A stretch of 64,000 bases of DNA, taken from assembly GCF_011045125.1 (NCBI RefSeq), contig NZ_JAAKZF010000009.1:1-64000 (forward strand), written 5' to 3'. Made by a program: the position numbers and the translations under genes. Source of the stretch: Allomesorhizobium camelthorni (GTDB taxonomy: Bacteria; Pseudomonadota; Alphaproteobacteria; Rhizobiales; Rhizobiaceae). Positions 62,250 through 64,000 of the stretch are shown here, in pieces. Below the pieces are notes generated by a model. That model searched no databases. It had not been told where the DNA came from and saw nothing but the letters and a program-made list of their open reading frames with translations. Each line of letters starts with the position of its first letter. Positions within the stretch are counted from its first letter, which is position 1.

Positions 62250-63833
62250 TCATCTGATTGCGTCGAGCACTTGTCGTTGCCGGTGCATCTCGAGAAAAAT
62301 CCGGTAATCGCGATCGAACCGTTCCCGAGCCTTGGGATTGGGTTGCCGCTCCCTTCCTCCCTGCTGCATCGCCGCGCAGGCTTGCGCCAGCGTCGGGAAC
62401 AGGCCGGCCGCGGTGGCCGCCACCATGCCCGTACCGAGCAGCATCGAATCCTCCGCCCGCGGCTCGATCACCGTGCAGCCCGTGGCGTCGGCATAAAGCT
62501 CCATCAGAAGCGGGTTCTTCGCATGGCCGCCGGTGACATGCAGCGTATCGACGGGCTGGCCGTTCTCGTTGAGCGCCTCCAGGATATGGCGCACGCCGAG
62601 CGCGATGCCGACGCAGGTGCGCCAGTAAAGGCGGCAGAGACTATCGAACGAGGCGTCGAGCGTCAGCCCACTGATGACGCCTACCGCATGCGGATCGGCG
62701 AGCGGCGAGCGGTTGCCGTGGAAATCCGGCAGCATATGCAGGCGTCCGGCGAGGTCCAGGCCCTCCCCGGCACGCAGTTCCATCACCCGTGCGGCGATCC
62801 GGCGATGAGTGGCCGCGTCGGGTTCGCCGCCCGCGCCGTGCCAGCGAATGATGTGATCGAGCAGCGCGCCGGTGGCCGATTGGCCGCCTTCGCTCAGCCA
62901 GCAGCCGGGCAGCGCCACGCCGAAATACGGCCCCCACCCGCCGACGAAGGGGCGCGGCTCTGCAGACATTGCCATCACGCAACTCGACGTGCCGGCGATC
63001 AGCGCGACATGCCGGTCGAGGCTCTGAAGATCGCCGGCATGGCCGCCAAGCACGCCGAGCGCGCCGGCATAGGCGTCGATCAAGCCGGCGCCGACGCGGC
63101 AGTTCACGGTCAGGCCGAGCGCCTCGGCCGCTTCCGCCGTCAGCGGCCCAAGATCCGCGCCGACTGGGCTCGCTTTGTTGGGCACGCGGCCGCGCTCCAG
63201 CATATCGTGGATGCCGACGAGCTTCAGGAAATCGCGCCGCCAGCCTTCCGCCTCATGGGCGAGGTAAGTCCATTTGCAGGTCAGCGTGCATTGCGAGCGG
63301 GCAAGCGAGCCGGAAGCCTTGAAGGTCAGGAAATCGGCCAGATCGTACATATAGCCGGCGCGCGCCCAGCTCTCGGGCAGGTTCCGCTTCAGCCACATCA
63401 GCTTCGGAGACTGCATTTCGGGCGACATCACGCCGCCGCAGAAGTCGAGCACGCAGTGGCCGGTGGCGGTGCATTCGTCGGCTTCCTCGAGCGCGCGATG
63501 GTCGAGCCAGACGATCGTGTCCCAGCGATCATCGCTTCCGGTCGAGACCGTAAGCTGGCCGCCATCGAAATCACGCAGCACCAGCGAGCAGGTGGCGTCG
63601 AAGCTGATGCCGGCGATCTCTCCGGCCAAGATGCCGGCCTTCTCGCGTGCCGCCCGGACCGCGAAGCAAACCGCCGACCAGATGTCTTCCGAATCGTGTT
63701 CGGCATGGCCGGGCTTCGGCCGGTTGATGATGATCGGGTGTTCGGCGCGCCCACGCAGTCCGCCGCTTTTGTCCAGAATGCCGGCGCGGGCGCTGCCGGT
63801 GCCGACATCGACGGCGCAGATGAAACGCTCCAT
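62250..63833 (-). CDS. FGGY family carbohydrate kinase (ribulokinase-like)
   Basis: A 527-residue sugar kinase. The N-terminal phosphate loop is CAVDVGTGSARAGILDKSG, followed by ISFDATCSLVL; the C-terminal half has LIAGTSSCVMAMS and the FGGY signature region with LHVTGGHAKNPLLMELYAD. The IAGTSSC form is typical of the eukaryote-like D-ribulokinase subgroup. Sugar specificity cannot be fixed. It lies with the TolB-like gene, suggesting a small sugar or polyol catabolic unit continuing to the right. Confidence 0.88.
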   Translation of the reverse strand: MERFICAVDVGTGSARAGILDKSGGLRGRAEHPIIINRPKPGHAEHDSEDIWSAVCFAVRAAREKAGILAGEIAGISFDATCSLVLRDFDGGQLTVSTGSDDRWDTIVWLDHRALEEADECTATGHCVLDFCGGVMSPEMQSPKLMWLKRNLPESWARAGYMYDLADFLTFKASGSLARSQCTLTCKWTYLAHEAEGWRRDFLKLVGIHDMLERGRVPNKASPVGADLGPLTAEAAEALGLTVNCRVGAGLIDAYAGALGVLGGHAGDLQSLDRHVALIAGTSSCVMAMSAEPRPFVGGWGPYFGVALPGCWLSEGGQSATGALLDHIIRWHGAGGEPDAATHRRIAARVMELRAGEGLDLAGRLHMLPDFHGNRSPLADPHAVGVISGLTLDASFDSLCRLYWRTCVGIALGVRHILEALNENGQPVDTLHVTGGHAKNPLLMELYADATGCTVIEPRAEDSMLLGTGMVAATAAGLFPTLAQACAAMQQGGRERQPNPKARERFDRDYRIFLEMHRQRQVLDAIR

Positions 63834-63941
63834 CAGCAGGCGCTCTTTCGCGCTTGCGCTTCTGGGGAATGTCGCGACCGTTGCACCATGACGGCGAGCA
63901 TAATGGCCGCCCGAAACGGCGCAAGAGGCAAGCGGGCGCCG

Positions 63942-64000
63942 CTAGGCAGCGGCAAACACTCTTTCGCCGCCGTTCCACACGCTCTCGACGTCCAGCGCAT
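63942..64000 (-). CDS. C-terminal end of a gene cut by the window edge
   Basis: A leftward frame enters from the right edge and ends ESVWNGGERVFAAA at a TAG (63944-63942). The VWNGGERVF pattern is reminiscent of the closing strand of amidohydrolases (VWVGGERVY-like), but 19 residues do not allow identification. The 108 bases between its stop and the FGGY kinase start hold nothing recognisable. Confidence 0.4.
   Translation of the reverse strand, partial: ALDVESVWNGGERVFAAA

Noticed and set aside
1-64000. CRISPR arrays, prophage or integrase genes
   Set aside because: No spaced direct repeats of CRISPR type and no recombinase or phage structural genes were found; the RTX island carries only an IS transposase.

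Overview
The window looks like chromosome of a Rhizobiales bacterium close to Mesorhizobium (Phyllobacteriaceae). The evidence is high-GC codon use, DUF982 proteins, a rhizobial-type Flp pilus operon, Ku and LigD, a stress locus with GGAAC-N17-GTT promoters, Liv and Pot type ABC transporters, and dispersed GC-rich palindromic repeats typical of these genomes. Species assignment is inference. No rRNA, tRNA, CRISPR array, integrase or phage genes were seen.

Region 1 (1-3.6 kb) is a stress and DNA-repair cluster: small proteins, two DUF982 proteins, Ku, an exonuclease III family nuclease and a small lipoprotein. Nearly every transcription unit here is preceded by GGAAC-N17-GTT, the promoter type of the EcfG/RpoE2 general stress sigma factor. 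The same motif recurs before the trehalose/glycogen genes (14.4-19.8 kb) and before a secreted protein at 32.9 kb. LigD, the Ku partner, lies at 20.2-22.8 kb.

Region 2 (3.6-13.6 kb) is a Tad/Flp pilus locus: a TadG-like vWA protein, then divergently cpaB, cpaC, a tiny lipoprotein in the cpaD position, cpaE, cpaF, tadB, tadC and tadD. The pilin and prepilin peptidase genes are not in the window. Region 3 (13.6-28.9 kb) holds GlsB, a membrane-anchored OtsA-like synthase, a glycogen-debranching-type enzyme, a GT4 glycosyltransferase, LigD, a Zur-like regulator, DNA polymerase I that has lost two proofreading metal ligands, a probable small RNA with three C-loop hairpins (26.67-26.81 kb), an M20 dipeptidase and RNase D.

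Region 4 (28.9-32.5 kb) is a small acquired island. An RTX repeat protein gene lies between two 26-bp copies of the 3' end of the RNase D gene, and is itself broken by an 874-bp IS5-family (IS427-like) element. Removing the element and one TA target duplication restores the RTX frame exactly.

Region 5 (32.5-53.6 kb) starts with a secreted protein, a class A PBP and an SDR. Next is a tightly coupled six-gene operon: FAD subunit, fused FeS/molybdopterin hydroxylase, 6-hydroxynicotinate-reductase-like protein, UPF0280, DUF1185 and a MarR regulator. A nicotinamidase, a livFGMHK transporter, a polytopic membrane protein and nicotinate phosphoribosyltransferase follow. Together they suggest uptake and breakdown of nicotinate or a related N-heterocycle. 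Region 6 (52.6-59.7 kb) is a LysR-agmatinase-PotD-PotABC-nitrilase set for uptake and hydrolysis of a guanidino or polyamine compound. Region 7 (59.8-64 kb) has a MATE exporter, a TolB-like propeller protein, an FGGY sugar kinase and the tail of one more gene. Palindromic repeats are found between genes and, notably, inside or at the ends of three coding sequences.
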